In this document: positions 6,990 to 14,782 of the stretch, piece by piece
How the letters are laid out: every line of letters begins with the position of its first letter
Position numbering within the stretch: the stretch's first letter is position 1
Assembly (NCBI RefSeq): GCF_000494755.1
Contig: NC_022657.1
Span: forward strand, 7,842,001 to 7,906,000
DNA length: 64,000 bases
Direction: 5' to 3'
Origin: Amorphoplanes friuliensis DSM 7358
GTDB taxonomy: Bacteria; Actinomycetota; Actinomycetes; Mycobacteriales; Micromonosporaceae
Notes under the pieces: model-generated
What the model saw: only the letters and a program-made list of their open reading frames with translations
What the model was told of the DNA's origin: nothing
Database searches by the model: none
Position numbers and translations under genes: made by a program

Positions 6990-9641
6990 ATGAGCACCGA
7001 CTGGAGTCCTCAAGTCCTACTCGCGGCCGAGTTCATGTTCGCGGTGCTCTTTCTGCGTGCACTGGCGGGCTACCTGCGCCGCCGAGATCCCCTGCAACGC
7101 GACGTCACGCTGGTCTTCATGCCGTGCATGGTGCTCTTCTGCACCGACATCGCGCGGCGGATCAACCAGGAGAACCTGCCGTACTGGGTCGGCGCGGTCA
7201 CCCTGGCCACGGTGCTCGCTCAGCCGTACCTGACGGTGCGGCTGGCCGCCCGCCTGCGCCAGGTGCCGCGCTGGCTGGATCTGACGGTCCTGGTCGTCTT
7301 CGTGACCACCGCCGCCCCGCTGGTCTTCGCGCCGCGCCCGCGCCCGCCCGAGCAGTGGGGGCTCGCCGTCATCGGCTTCATCGGCGGTGAACTGGTTGCC
7401 GCCTACCTCCTCTACGGCAAGGCGCGGACGCGTACCGGGGCGAACCGCGCCCGGCTGCTGACCGCCGCGGGCGCCACCCTTGCCTTCGGCGCGATGATCG
7501 CGTTGCTGGGCATCGGCTCGGTGCCGGGCACCAACCCGGCCTTCGACACCGCCAACCGCGTCCTGGCCCTGATCTGCGGCGTCGGCTACCTCATCGCGTT
7601 CGTCCCGCCCCGCTGGCTGCGCCGGGCGTTCTCCGCCACCGCCGCCCAGTCGGTGACCGAACGCCTGCTGCGCGCCCCGGTCGAGTCCCCCGAACAGGTC
7701 TGGCAGATCTACGCGGAAATGATGCGGGTGCAGACCGGCGCCGACGCGGTCTCCGTGCTGATGCCCCGCCCGGACGGCATGCTCGTGCCCGCCGCCTACG
7801 CCGGGCCGTCGATCTCCCCACCCGAGGACCTCGGCTTCGCGGACGTCACGGCGCTGATCCGGGCCGGCAAGCCCGCCCGGCTGCGGGAGGCCGACGACGC
7901 GCTGGTTGCGCACTTCGGCGACGACCTCGGCGACGACTTCGTGACCGTGCTCAGCATGCCGGTGCCACCGGACGCCGAGGGTGCGGTCCTGCTCTTCAAC
8001 CGCCACCGCAGCCTCTTCAGCGACGACGACCTGCGGCTGCTGGCAGCACTCGGCGGCCAGGCCGGCATCCTGGCCGAGCGGCAGGCCGTCACCGCGGCAC
8101 ACCGCCGGATGGCCACCGAGCTCAGCGCGTCCGTCGAGGCGCTCACCCGGGCCAGCCAGGCGAAGAGCTCGTTCCTGGCCAACATGAGCCACGAGCTGCG
8201 GACCCCGCTCAACGCGATCATCGGCTTCAGCGACCTGATGCGGCTCGAGGAACCCGACGGTGACCGCCGCCGCGTCCCGGCCGAATGGGTGGACCACATC
8301 CACACCAGCGGACGGCACCTGCTGGGCCTGATCAACGACATCCTCGACCTGGCCAAGGTCGAGTCGGGCCGGCTGGAGCTGCGGCTCGCGCCGCTGCGGG
8401 TCGACAGCGCGATCAACGAGCTGCTCACCGGCCTGTCCCCGCTGCTGACCACCAAGCACCTGACGGTGACCACCGCGCTGCCCGAGGCCACCGCGCTGGC
8501 CGACCGGGTCCGCTTCCGGCAGATCGTCGAGAACCTGCTCTCCAACGCGATCAAGTTCACCCCGGAAGGCGGCTCGATCTTCGTCTCGGCGGTCGCCGCC
8601 GGCGACTTCGTCGAGATCACCGTCGCCGACACCGGCGTCGGCATCGCCGAGGAGGACCAGGAGAAGGTCTTCGAGGAGTTCCAGCAGGTCGGCGACCCCG
8701 ACCGGCAGCGGGCCGGCACCGGCCTCGGCCTCGCCCTGACCAAGCGCCTGGTCGCCGCCCACGAGGGCGAGATCACCCTGACCTCGGTACCCGACGAGGG
8801 CAGCGCCTTCACGGTCAAGCTCCCCGCGGCCCCGATCCTGCAGTTCGAGGAAGGTCCCGACGCCGGCGCCCGCGTCCTGCTCGTCGAGGACGACCCGCAG
8901 TCGGCGGAGCTCCTCAGCACCCAGCTCGTCGGCGCCGGGTACCACGTCGACGTCGCCGGCAGCGGCGAAGCCGGCCTCACCGCGGCCGGTGCCCACCCGC
9001 CGGACGCGATCGTGCTGGACGTGGCCCTGCCCGGCATCGACGGCTTCGAGGTCATCCGCCGCCTCAAGGCCGACCCGCGGCTCGCCGAGATCCCGGTCTT
9101 CTTCGCCACGATCATCGACGAGCGGCAGGCCGGCCTCGCGCTCGGCGCCGACGACTACTTCATCAAGCCGGTCGACCAGGCCGCCCTGCTCGGCGCCCTG
9201 GCCAAGAAGATCGCGCACCGGCCCACCCCGCGGGTGCTGGTCGTCGAGAACGACAACGAGATCCGCCAGGCCATCGAGGACGGCCTGCGCGCCGGCGGCG
9301 CCGACGTGGTCGCCTGCGCCGACGGCCGCGACGGCCTGGCCCTGAGCCGCGAAGGCCACTTCGACCTGATCGTCTGCGACATGCAGTCACCGGAGGTCGA
9401 CGGCTTCAGCATGCTGGCCGCCATGGAACAGGACCCGGCCACCCGCCACACACCGGTGCTGGGCCTCACCGCCGCAGCCGGCGTCGAACGCGAACCCGGC
9501 GACACCGCCCCGCTGGTCGCGACGGCCATGGCCGGCGGCGTCGTGGCGACCGCGATGGCCGGCGGGGCCGGCTGGGAGACCCTGGCGCCGCTGCTCGGCG
9601 GCTCCGGAACAGCTGCGAATGACAAGAAGGAGAATCCGTGA
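6990..9641 (+). CDS. Hybrid sensor histidine kinase with two receiver domains
   Basis: An 883-residue membrane sensor. Roughly seven hydrophobic segments fill residues 8-205, then comes a GAF-like region (about 235-365). The HisKA domain has the phospho-acceptor His401 in MSHELRTPLN. The ATPase shows NLLSNAIKF, DTGVGI and GTGLGLAL. Receiver 1 carries Asp677 and Lys726. Receiver 2 carries Asp797 but lacks the usual Lys-Pro near its end; the segment instead contains the duplicated octapeptide VATAMAGG. The gene is divergent from ribF, and a TACAGT box 11 nt before the ATG may be its -10. The downstream receiver gene overlaps its stop by 4 bp. Stimulus and output are unknown. Confidence 0.9.
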   Translation: MSTDWSPQVLLAAEFMFAVLFLRALAGYLRRRDPLQRDVTLVFMPCMVLFCTDIARRINQENLPYWVGAVTLATVLAQPYLTVRLAARLRQVPRWLDLTVLVVFVTTAAPLVFAPRPRPPEQWGLAVIGFIGGELVAAYLLYGKARTRTGANRARLLTAAGATLAFGAMIALLGIGSVPGTNPAFDTANRVLALICGVGYLIAFVPPRWLRRAFSATAAQSVTERLLRAPVESPEQVWQIYAEMMRVQTGADAVSVLMPRPDGMLVPAAYAGPSISPPEDLGFADVTALIRAGKPARLREADDALVAHFGDDLGDDFVTVLSMPVPPDAEGAVLLFNRHRSLFSDDDLRLLAALGGQAGILAERQAVTAAHRRMATELSASVEALTRASQAKSSFLANMSHELRTPLNAIIGFSDLMRLEEPDGDRRRVPAEWVDHIHTSGRHLLGLINDILDLAKVESGRLELRLAPLRVDSAINELLTGLSPLLTTKHLTVTTALPEATALADRVRFRQIVENLLSNAIKFTPEGGSIFVSAVAAGDFVEITVADTGVGIAEEDQEKVFEEFQQVGDPDRQRAGTGLGLALTKRLVAAHEGEITLTSVPDEGSAFTVKLPAAPILQFEEGPDAGARVLLVEDDPQSAELLSTQLVGAGYHVDVAGSGEAGLTAAGAHPPDAIVLDVALPGIDGFEVIRRLKADPRLAEIPVFFATIIDERQAGLALGADDYFIKPVDQAALLGALAKKIAHRPTPRVLVVENDNEIRQAIEDGLRAGGADVVACADGRDGLALSREGHFDLIVCDMQSPEVDGFSMLAAMEQDPATRHTPVLGLTAAAGVEREPGDTAPLVATAMAGGVVATAMAGGAGWETLAPLLGGSGTAANDKKENP

Positions 9642-10047
9642 CGGCAGAGAACCCGCGCATCCTGCTGGTCGAGGACGAGGAGCTGAACCGCACCCTCGTC
9701 AAGGCGGTCCTCTCCCGCGCCGACATCGCCGCGGTCCGCGACGCCGAGGTCATCGACGCCGGATCCCTCGCGAGCGCCCGGCAGAAACTCGGCACCGAGG
9801 ACGTCGACCTGGTGCTCCTCGACATGAACCTGCCCGACGGCAACGGCCTGACCCTGGCCAGCGAACTCGCGGCCGGCACGGTCGCACCCGGCCGCCCCGC
9901 CCGACGGTCGTCGCCGTCACCGCCAGCGTGCTGCCCCAGGACCGCGCCGCGGCGCTGGAGGCGGGCTGCGACGGCTTCCTCGACAAGCCCTACGCGGCCG
10001 CCGACCTGGTGGCGACCGTCGCCGACCACCTGTCTAGGCGGGGCTGA
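9638..10047 (+). pseudogene. Single-domain response regulator, interrupted by a -1 frameshift
   Basis: A CheY-like receiver that would receive phosphate from the adjacent hybrid kinase. Translation from GTG 9638 gives ILLVEDEELNRTLVKAVL, with the acidic pair, and the phospho-acceptor Asp62 in LVLLDMNLPDGNG. After about residue 87 the frame degenerates. The rest of the receiver (VVAVTASVLPQDRAAALEAG, then GFLDKPYAAADL with the conserved Lys) continues one frame back and ends at 10047. The switch falls in the C-rich stretch 9891-9907. One missing C would restore about 136 residues. This could be a sequencing error, a real lesion or, less likely, programmed slippage. The 3' end overlaps truB by 14 bp in convergent orientation. 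Confidence 0.8.
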
Positions 10048-10915
10048 GCACAATCTCGGCGCGTGCCTTGCCGCCACGCTCCGAAACGATTGCCAGCAGA
10101 TCACCCTCGGGGTCGAACACGGCGTACGGCCCGTCGATGCCCACCGGCTCGAGCGGTCCGCCGTGCCGCAGCACACGCGTCTCCTCGGCGTCGGCGGCAC
10201 GCTGCGGGAAAGCCTGCCGTGCGGCGTCGGCCATCGACAGCGAGATCACATCGGGGGCGCGCTCCTCCAGCTCCGGCAGCGTCGCCGCCTCCGCGAGGGA
10301 CAGGCCGCCCACCTGCGTACGCCTGAGGGCCGTGAGATGACCGCCCACACCGAGCGTGGCACCGAGATCCCGGGCGATGGCCCGGATGTAGGTGCCGCTG
10401 GAACACGTCACGTCGACATCCACGTCGACCACGCCCTGCTCCCGCCGGATGTCCAGCACGTCCAGCCGCGACACGGTCACCCGGCGCGCGGCCAGCTCGA
10501 CCACCTCACCGTCCCGCACCCGCTTGTACGCCCGCTGCCCGTTCACCTTGATCGCACTGACCGCGCTGGGCACCTGATCGATCTCACCGGTCTGCGCAGC
10601 GAGCCCGGCCCGGATCCCCTCGTCGGTGACCCCGTCCGTGGCCGCGGTCACGGTGACATCACCCTCGGCGTCGTCGGTCACCGTCGACTGCCCCAGCCGA
10701 ATCGTCCCGGCGTAACTCTTCTCTGACCCGATCACGTACGTGAGCAGCCGCGTAGCCCGGTTGACCCCGATGATCAGCACACCGGTCGCCATCGGATCCA
10801 ACGTCCCCCCGTGCCCCACCCGCCGCGTCTTGGCGAGCCGCCGCACCCGCGCGACCACATCGTGCGAGGTCATCCCGGCCGGCTTGTCCACAACGATGAG
10901 CCCGTCGACGTTCAC
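10034..10915 (-). CDS. truB: tRNA pseudouridine-55 synthase
   Basis: TruB converts U55 of the tRNA T-loop to pseudouridine. The product is 293 residues from the GTG at 10915. The N-terminus GLIVVDKPAGMTSHDVV is typical, and catalytic Asp40 sits in GHGGTLDPMATGVL. LDVPSAV-like and CSSGTYIRAIARDLG motifs follow. In-frame GTG codons at 10921 and 10924 are alternatives, and none has a strong ribosome site. The open frame extends much further upstream, but that part shadows the MarR region. In the conserved order truB sits between the DHH/MATE genes and ribF; here MarR genes precede it. Confidence 0.93.
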   Translation of the reverse strand: MNVDGLIVVDKPAGMTSHDVVARVRRLAKTRRVGHGGTLDPMATGVLIIGVNRATRLLTYVIGSEKSYAGTIRLGQSTVTDDAEGDVTVTAATDGVTDEGIRAGLAAQTGEIDQVPSAVSAIKVNGQRAYKRVRDGEVVELAARRVTVSRLDVLDIRREQGVVDVDVDVTCSSGTYIRAIARDLGATLGVGGHLTALRRTQVGGLSLAEAATLPELEERAPDVISLSMADAARQAFPQRAADAEETRVLRHGGPLEPVGIDGPYAVFDPEGDLLAIVSERGGKARAEIVLSPA

Positions 10916-10950
10916 GCCCACCACCCAACCAGACCGCGCCGGGGCGGGCT

Positions 10951-11400
10951 TCAGCCGGGTGCGAGGTTGCCCGCCACCCGCTCCAGCAGGCTGATCAGCG
11001 TGACGTAGTCCTGCTCCGAAAAGCCGGCGGTGATGCGGGCCCGGGCGGCCGCGACCTTCTCGGCTACGCGATCGTGAGCCGCCTGGCCTTCGCTCGTCAG
11101 CGTCAGGCCGGCCCGGGTCTCTTTGTCCGGCGCACTGCTTCCCGGCCCGGACATGCCGGCGGAGTCCTCGATCCAGCCTCGGCCGATAAGATCGTCGACC
11201 TCGGGCCGGACGGTAGGCGCGAAGGGCGCGAGCGCGTCGTCCAGGTCTGAGCGGGTGGCTGAGCCTTGCGCGACGGTGTGCAACACCTGCCAGTGCCGCC
11301 TGGTCAGACCCTCCTCGCCGAGAACGCTTTCCAGGTCCGTCTCGATGCGACGGTCGATCTCCTTGACCCAATAACCGAGCGGGCGCATCCCGGCCTCCAT
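10951..11400 (-). CDS. MarR-family winged-helix transcriptional regulator
   Basis: A 149-residue MarR-type regulator. The N-terminal helix (YWVKEIDRRIETDLESVL) is followed by the winged helix (LTRRHWQVLHTVAQGSATRSDLDDAL) and a C-terminal dimerisation helix ending ISLLERVAGNLAPG. ATG 11400 (MEAGM) and ATG 11388 are both plausible; the longer open frame upstream is not a gene. It is divergent from a second MarR gene, and a perfect palindrome starts directly upstream of its start codon. That suggests autoregulation or shared control. Its stop lies 35 bp before truB. Confidence 0.85.
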   Translation of the reverse strand: MEAGMRPLGYWVKEIDRRIETDLESVLGEEGLTRRHWQVLHTVAQGSATRSDLDDALAPFAPTVRPEVDDLIGRGWIEDSAGMSGPGSSAPDKETRAGLTLTSEGQAAHDRVAEKVAAARARITAGFSEQDYVTLISLLERVAGNLAPG

Positions 11401-11420
11401 TACATGTGTTTTTACATGTA
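11401..11420. promoter_or_regulatory. Palindromic operator between divergent marR genes
   Basis: TACATGT and ACATGTA form a perfect 7-bp inverted repeat around a 6-nt AT-rich spacer, in an AT-rich island between two divergent MarR-family genes. A second imperfect dyad (TGTAAATTAACA) lies at 11424-11435. MarR dimers usually bind such palindromes, so this is the likely operator for one or both regulators. The symmetry is seen; the binding is inferred. Confidence 0.7.
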
Positions 11421-11437
11421 GTTGTAAATTAACATGC

Positions 11438-12334
11438 ATGGACGAACTCGCGGTCGTGGAGCGGGCGATGATCGCGATCCGCCGCAGCCAGAGCCGCCGA
11501 GCCCTCAGCCGTCTCTTGTTGCCTGGGGACACGGCAGGTTCAGCGAGCTCTGCCTTCTCCGGCTCGGCAGAGTTTCCCGGCTCATCGAGTACCGCGGGCT
11601 CGCCCATTACGGGCAAATCGCACATCGCGGCGGGCCCGCAGAGCGAGACAGAGTCGCCCAGCTCGGCTGGCCCCGCCAGCTCGGCCGACTCCCCCAGCTC
11701 GGCTGGGCCCGCCAGCTCGGTCGACTCCCCCAGCTCGGCTGGCCCCGCCAGCTCAGCCGACTCCTTCAACTCGGCTGGGCCCGCCAGCTCGGCCGACTCC
11801 CCCAGCTCGGTCGGCGACGTTCTGGGACGCGATGTCGGCGAGGGCTTCTCCAGCTCGGCCACCTCCGCCGACCGGGCGCATGCCGCCGAACGGGCTGAGT
11901 CCTTAAAACCGGGCATTTCCCCCGCGCCAGGTCGCTCAACGGGCTTGGAGCGGTCCGGGGAATTGGCGGGCGGCAATGATCGGACGCTCGTCAGTGACCC
12001 GGCGCTCTTCGGTGTGCTGGACGCGATCGAGGAGGCCGGGCGGCCCGTCACCGTCGGGGAGATCGCGGCGGCGCTCGGCGTGGACCAGCCGCGAGCCAGT
12101 CGCCTGGTTGCCCGGGCGGTCGCCGAGGATCTGGTGGTCCGACAAGCGGATCAGCGGGACGGCCGGCGCACCTTGCTCGCCCTCACCCGGAGGGGCGACC
12201 TGCATCTCGAACAAGCCCATCGCACCCGCCAGGCGATCTTCGCCCGAGCGATGGAAGGCTGGCCGGCCGAGGACAGGGCCACCTTCGCCCGGCTGCTCAG
12301 CTCTTTCACCGCCACGCTGACGAACCTGACCTGA
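11438..12334 (+). CDS. MarR-family regulator with a repeat insertion of about 145 residues
   Basis: A 298-residue product, where this MarR subgroup is normally about 150. Residues 1-28 (MDELAVVERAMIAIRRSQSR and on) form the usual first helix. The winged helix resumes near residue 187 with DPALFGVLDAIEEAG, then GEIAAALGVDQPRASRLVARAV, with a standard C-terminal dimerisation helix. Between them is a Ser/Ala/Gly/Pro-rich insert holding four tandem 12-residue units of type PSSAGPASSADS, flanked by related sequence. The insert keeps the frame. The gene is divergent from another MarR gene across a palindromic operator. Whether the protein still folds is unknown. Confidence 0.8.
   Translation: MDELAVVERAMIAIRRSQSRRALSRLLLPGDTAGSASSAFSGSAEFPGSSSTAGSPITGKSHIAAGPQSETESPSSAGPASSADSPSSAGPASSVDSPSSAGPASSADSFNSAGPASSADSPSSVGDVLGRDVGEGFSSSATSADRAHAAERAESLKPGISPAPGRSTGLERSGELAGGNDRTLVSDPALFGVLDAIEEAGRPVTVGEIAAALGVDQPRASRLVARAVAEDLVVRQADQRDGRRTLLALTRRGDLHLEQAHRTRQAIFARAMEGWPAEDRATFARLLSSFTATLTNLT
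11657..11812 (+). repeat. 36-bp tandem repeat inside a MarR coding sequence
   Basis: Units begin at 11657, 11693, 11729 and 11765, with a partial fifth at 11801. The period is 36 bp (12 codons) with a few substitutions per copy. The consensus begins CCCAGCTCGGCTGG and ends GGCCGACTC. The frame stays open on both strands. Unit number could vary by replication slippage without breaking the gene. Confidence 0.9.
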
Positions 12335-12664
12335 TTCACCAGGCGGCGGCTTCCGGCCCGAGCTGCCTCGCCATCGTTACCTCGGTTCCGGCATGGGTGC
12401 AGCAAGCGAGCGGCGCCGCGGGCGATGTCACTCCGGGCGGGATCAGCGGTTGCACCAACAACCACCCGGCAGGCACCTCGTCGGCCGAGCTCACCAAACC
12501 GACGCGGTCACACCAAAGACCACCCGGCACGTCCAACACCAGCCAGGCCGATCAACCAACCGCCCCACCCAAGACCACCGGGCGCGCACCACACCCACCG
12601 GGCTGACCGAGGACCGCGCCCGCTAACCACACCGAAGACCATCCGACCGGCCAGACTGACCACA
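12335..12664. other. Intergenic stretch, no gene recognised
   Basis: About 330 bp between the second MarR gene and the 114-bp repeat array. It is rich in CCAC and ACACC tracts and looks like degenerate repeat sequence. Short open frames exist on both strands, but none has a recognisable product or a ribosome site, so I call nothing here. Confidence 0.5.
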
Positions 12665-13030
12665 GACCGCATCAGCGGGCCACACCAGGACGACCGTCTC
12701 GCACCACACCCGCCAGGCCGACCGCGGACAGAGTCAGCGGGTTACACCGGAGACCAGCTGGCACGCACGGCAGCGGCCAGGGCCGCGGACCGCTTCAGCG
12801 GGCCACACCAGGACCACCGGGTCACGCCACACCGATCGCGGACAGAGTCAGCGGATTACACCGGAGACCAGCTGGCACGCACGGCAGCGGCCAGGGTCGA
12901 GGTCCGCTGCAGCGGACCACACCAGGACCACCGGCTCGCACCACACCGACCGCAGACAGCGTCAGCGGGTTACACCAGAGATGAGCTGGCACGCACGGCA
13001 GCGGCCGGGCCGTGGATCGCTTCAGCGGGT
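12665..13030. repeat. 114-bp tandem repeat array abutting the MATE gene stop
   Basis: The anchor GGACAGAGTCAGCGG recurs at 12726 and 12840, with a variant at 12954, a 114-bp period. A partial copy precedes the array from about 12665. Each unit also contains the sequence CTGGCACGCACGGCAGCGGCC. The last unit runs into the 3' end of the MATE gene, whose stop (13022-13024) lies in a CTTCAGCGGG element shared with the units. No protein is evident. Confidence 0.8.
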
Positions 13031-14341
13031 TGCGCCGAGGACGGCCCAGCGGGCGCCGCGCCAGCGGATGACGATGAAGACGAGGCGGATCAGCATGAAG
13101 AGGGCGAGGCCGAACCAGACGCCGGAGAGGCCCCAGTTGAAGGCGTAGGCCGACCAGATGGCCGGGAGGAAACCCACCAGGGCCGCGGCCAGGGTCATCG
13201 TGCGGAGGAAGCCCACGTCGCCCGCGCCGATCAGGACGCCGTCGAGGGCGTAGACCACGCCGGCGAAGGGGAGCATGCCGACGAACCAGGGCCAGACGAT
13301 GGCGGCCTGGGCGTGGACGGCCTGGTCGCTGGTGAACCAGGTCGGGACGATGCCGGAGCCGGCCGCTGCCAGGACCGCGAAGCCCACGCCGGCGATCGCG
13401 CCGACGAGGGTTACCCGGCGGGCGACTTCGCGGGCGGAGGTGTCGTCGCCGGCGCCGAGGGCCGCGCCGACCAGGGATTGGGCGGCGATGGCGACTGCGT
13501 CGAGGGCGAGGGCGCAGAAGAACCAGAGTTGGAGGCCGATCTGGTGGGCGCCGACCGCTGCGACGCCGAAGCGGGCTGCCACCGCTGTGGCCGACAGCCA
13601 GCAGGCCTGGAAGGCGGCGCCGCGGATCAGCAGGTCGCGGCCGAGTACGAGCTGGCGGACGATGACGCGCGGGTCGGGGCGGAGCTGGGCGCGTTCGCGG
13701 ATGATCGCCCAGAGGAAGAGGCTGCCGGAGAGGGACTGGGCAGCGACGTTGGCGATCGCCGAGCCGGTCAGGCCCCAGCCGGCGGTGTAGACGAGCAGCG
13801 GGCACAGGACCGCGGACAGGACGTTCGGGCCGAAGACGAAGAACAGCGGCCGGCGGGTGTCCTGGACCCCGCGCATCCAGCCGTTGCCGGCCGCGGCCAG
13901 GAGCAGGCCCGGGATGCCGAGGACGGCGATGCGCAGCCAACCGGCGGCGGCCCGTGCCGCTTCGGGGTCGCTGGCCAGTGCCCGGGCGACCGGTGAGGCG
14001 AAGAGCTGGGCGAGGAGCACCAGCAACGCGCCGACGGCGAGCGCCAGCCAGGACGCCTGGACACCCTCGGCGACGGCTGCGGGACGGTCACCCGAGCCGA
14101 AGCGGCGGGCGGCGCGGCCGGTGGTCCCGTACGCCATGAGCGTGCCGAACCACACGGCGACCGACATCACCGTGCCGCCGACGGCCACGGCCGCCAGCGG
14201 TACGCGACCCAGGTGGCCGACCACAGCCGTGTCCACCAGCACGTACAGCGGCTCGGCGGCGAGGACCACCAGGGCCGGGAGTGCGAGTGCGGCGATGCGC
14301 CGGGTGAGGGTGCGCTCGTCAGCGACGGCAGGCGGGCTCAT
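13022..14341 (-). CDS. MATE-family efflux transporter (DinF-like)
   Basis: A 439-residue polytopic membrane protein with about twelve hydrophobic helices in two similar halves. It is typical of MATE exporters, which use a cation gradient to expel drugs or metabolites. Early motifs PLYVLVDTAVVGHLG and VAVWFGTLMAYGTTGR match the DinF-like branch, which is often found between the DHH phosphoesterase and truB in actinobacteria. The ATG at 14341 gives MSPPAVADERTLTRRIAALALPA. The substrate is unknown. The 3' end merges with a 114-bp repeat array. Confidence 0.92.
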   Translation of the reverse strand: MSPPAVADERTLTRRIAALALPALVVLAAEPLYVLVDTAVVGHLGRVPLAAVAVGGTVMSVAVWFGTLMAYGTTGRAARRFGSGDRPAAVAEGVQASWLALAVGALLVLLAQLFASPVARALASDPEAARAAAGWLRIAVLGIPGLLLAAAGNGWMRGVQDTRRPLFFVFGPNVLSAVLCPLLVYTAGWGLTGSAIANVAAQSLSGSLFLWAIIRERAQLRPDPRVIVRQLVLGRDLLIRGAAFQACWLSATAVAARFGVAAVGAHQIGLQLWFFCALALDAVAIAAQSLVGAALGAGDDTSAREVARRVTLVGAIAGVGFAVLAAAGSGIVPTWFTSDQAVHAQAAIVWPWFVGMLPFAGVVYALDGVLIGAGDVGFLRTMTLAAALVGFLPAIWSAYAFNWGLSGVWFGLALFMLIRLVFIVIRWRGARWAVLGATR

Positions 14342-14392
14342 GACTGCTCATGATGCCCGCCCTGCCGTAAGGAGCGCAATGCGCCCGAGTGC

Positions 14393-14485
14393 TTACTGGC
14401 GGGTGTCCATCGACGTCTGCAGCGCGCGGCGGGCCTGCTCGCGGGCGTCGTCGGAGGGCTTCTGGGGCTTCTGCTTGGTAGCCAT
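14393..14485 (-). CDS. Small basic protein of 30 residues, function unknown
   Basis: A short open frame beginning MATKQKPQKPSDDAREQARR and ending TSMDTRQ. It has a convincing AAGGA ribosome site about 10 nt before the ATG at 14485. It is Lys/Gln/Arg-rich at the N-terminus with a predicted helix. It lies 51 bp upstream of the MATE gene on the same strand and may be co-transcribed with it. I do not recognise a family, and no function can be given from sequence. Confidence 0.5.
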   Translation of the reverse strand: MATKQKPQKPSDDAREQARRALQTSMDTRQ

Positions 14486-14742
14486 GATCGTGGTCCTTCC
14501 ACGGCAGAACGGGTGCTGGGCACCCAGGGATCGATCGAGCGGGGCGTCGCGAGGTGCCGGTCCGGGATCGCCGGACGGGTGGCGGGGCGACGCAGCCGGG
14601 AGGGTGGTCCCGGGTGGCTCGAGGTTGCTGCGGCGTGCGGTGGTAGCGCCCGTGCAGAAACCAAATCACCGTTCACTCAAACTATCGTTCAGTCTCGCTG
14701 GATGCGCGTCGTGTCCCGCACTACGGGACGCAGAAATACGAC
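14486..14742. other. Intergenic stretch with an AT-rich direct repeat
   Basis: About 257 bp with no gene. An AT-richer segment near 14663-14694 contains two CGTTCA elements 16 bp apart (14670 and 14686). It could hold a promoter for the small minus-strand gene. No consensus -35/-10 pair is obvious. Confidence 0.35.
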
Positions 14743-14770
14743 AAAGGGCCGGCCCGCAGGCCGGCCCTTC
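14743..14770 (-). terminator. Intrinsic terminator after the DHH phosphoesterase gene
   Basis: AAGGGCCGGCC pairs perfectly with GGCCGGCCCTT (11 bp) around a 4-nt loop, 13 bp after the stop of the DHH gene. On the minus strand a short T-run follows. It probably ends the DUF503-rbfA-DHH transcript. Confidence 0.85.
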
Positions 14771-14782
14771 TCGTCGAGACAC

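Noticed and set aside
11401..12051. N-terminal extension of the minus-strand MarR gene through the repeats
   Set aside because: The repeat is open on both strands; MarR homology begins at 11400 and the palindromic operator would fall inside the gene.
12336..12539. 67-codon minus-strand frame after the second MarR gene
   Set aside because: No recognisable domain or ribosome site, and it lies in degenerate repeat sequence.
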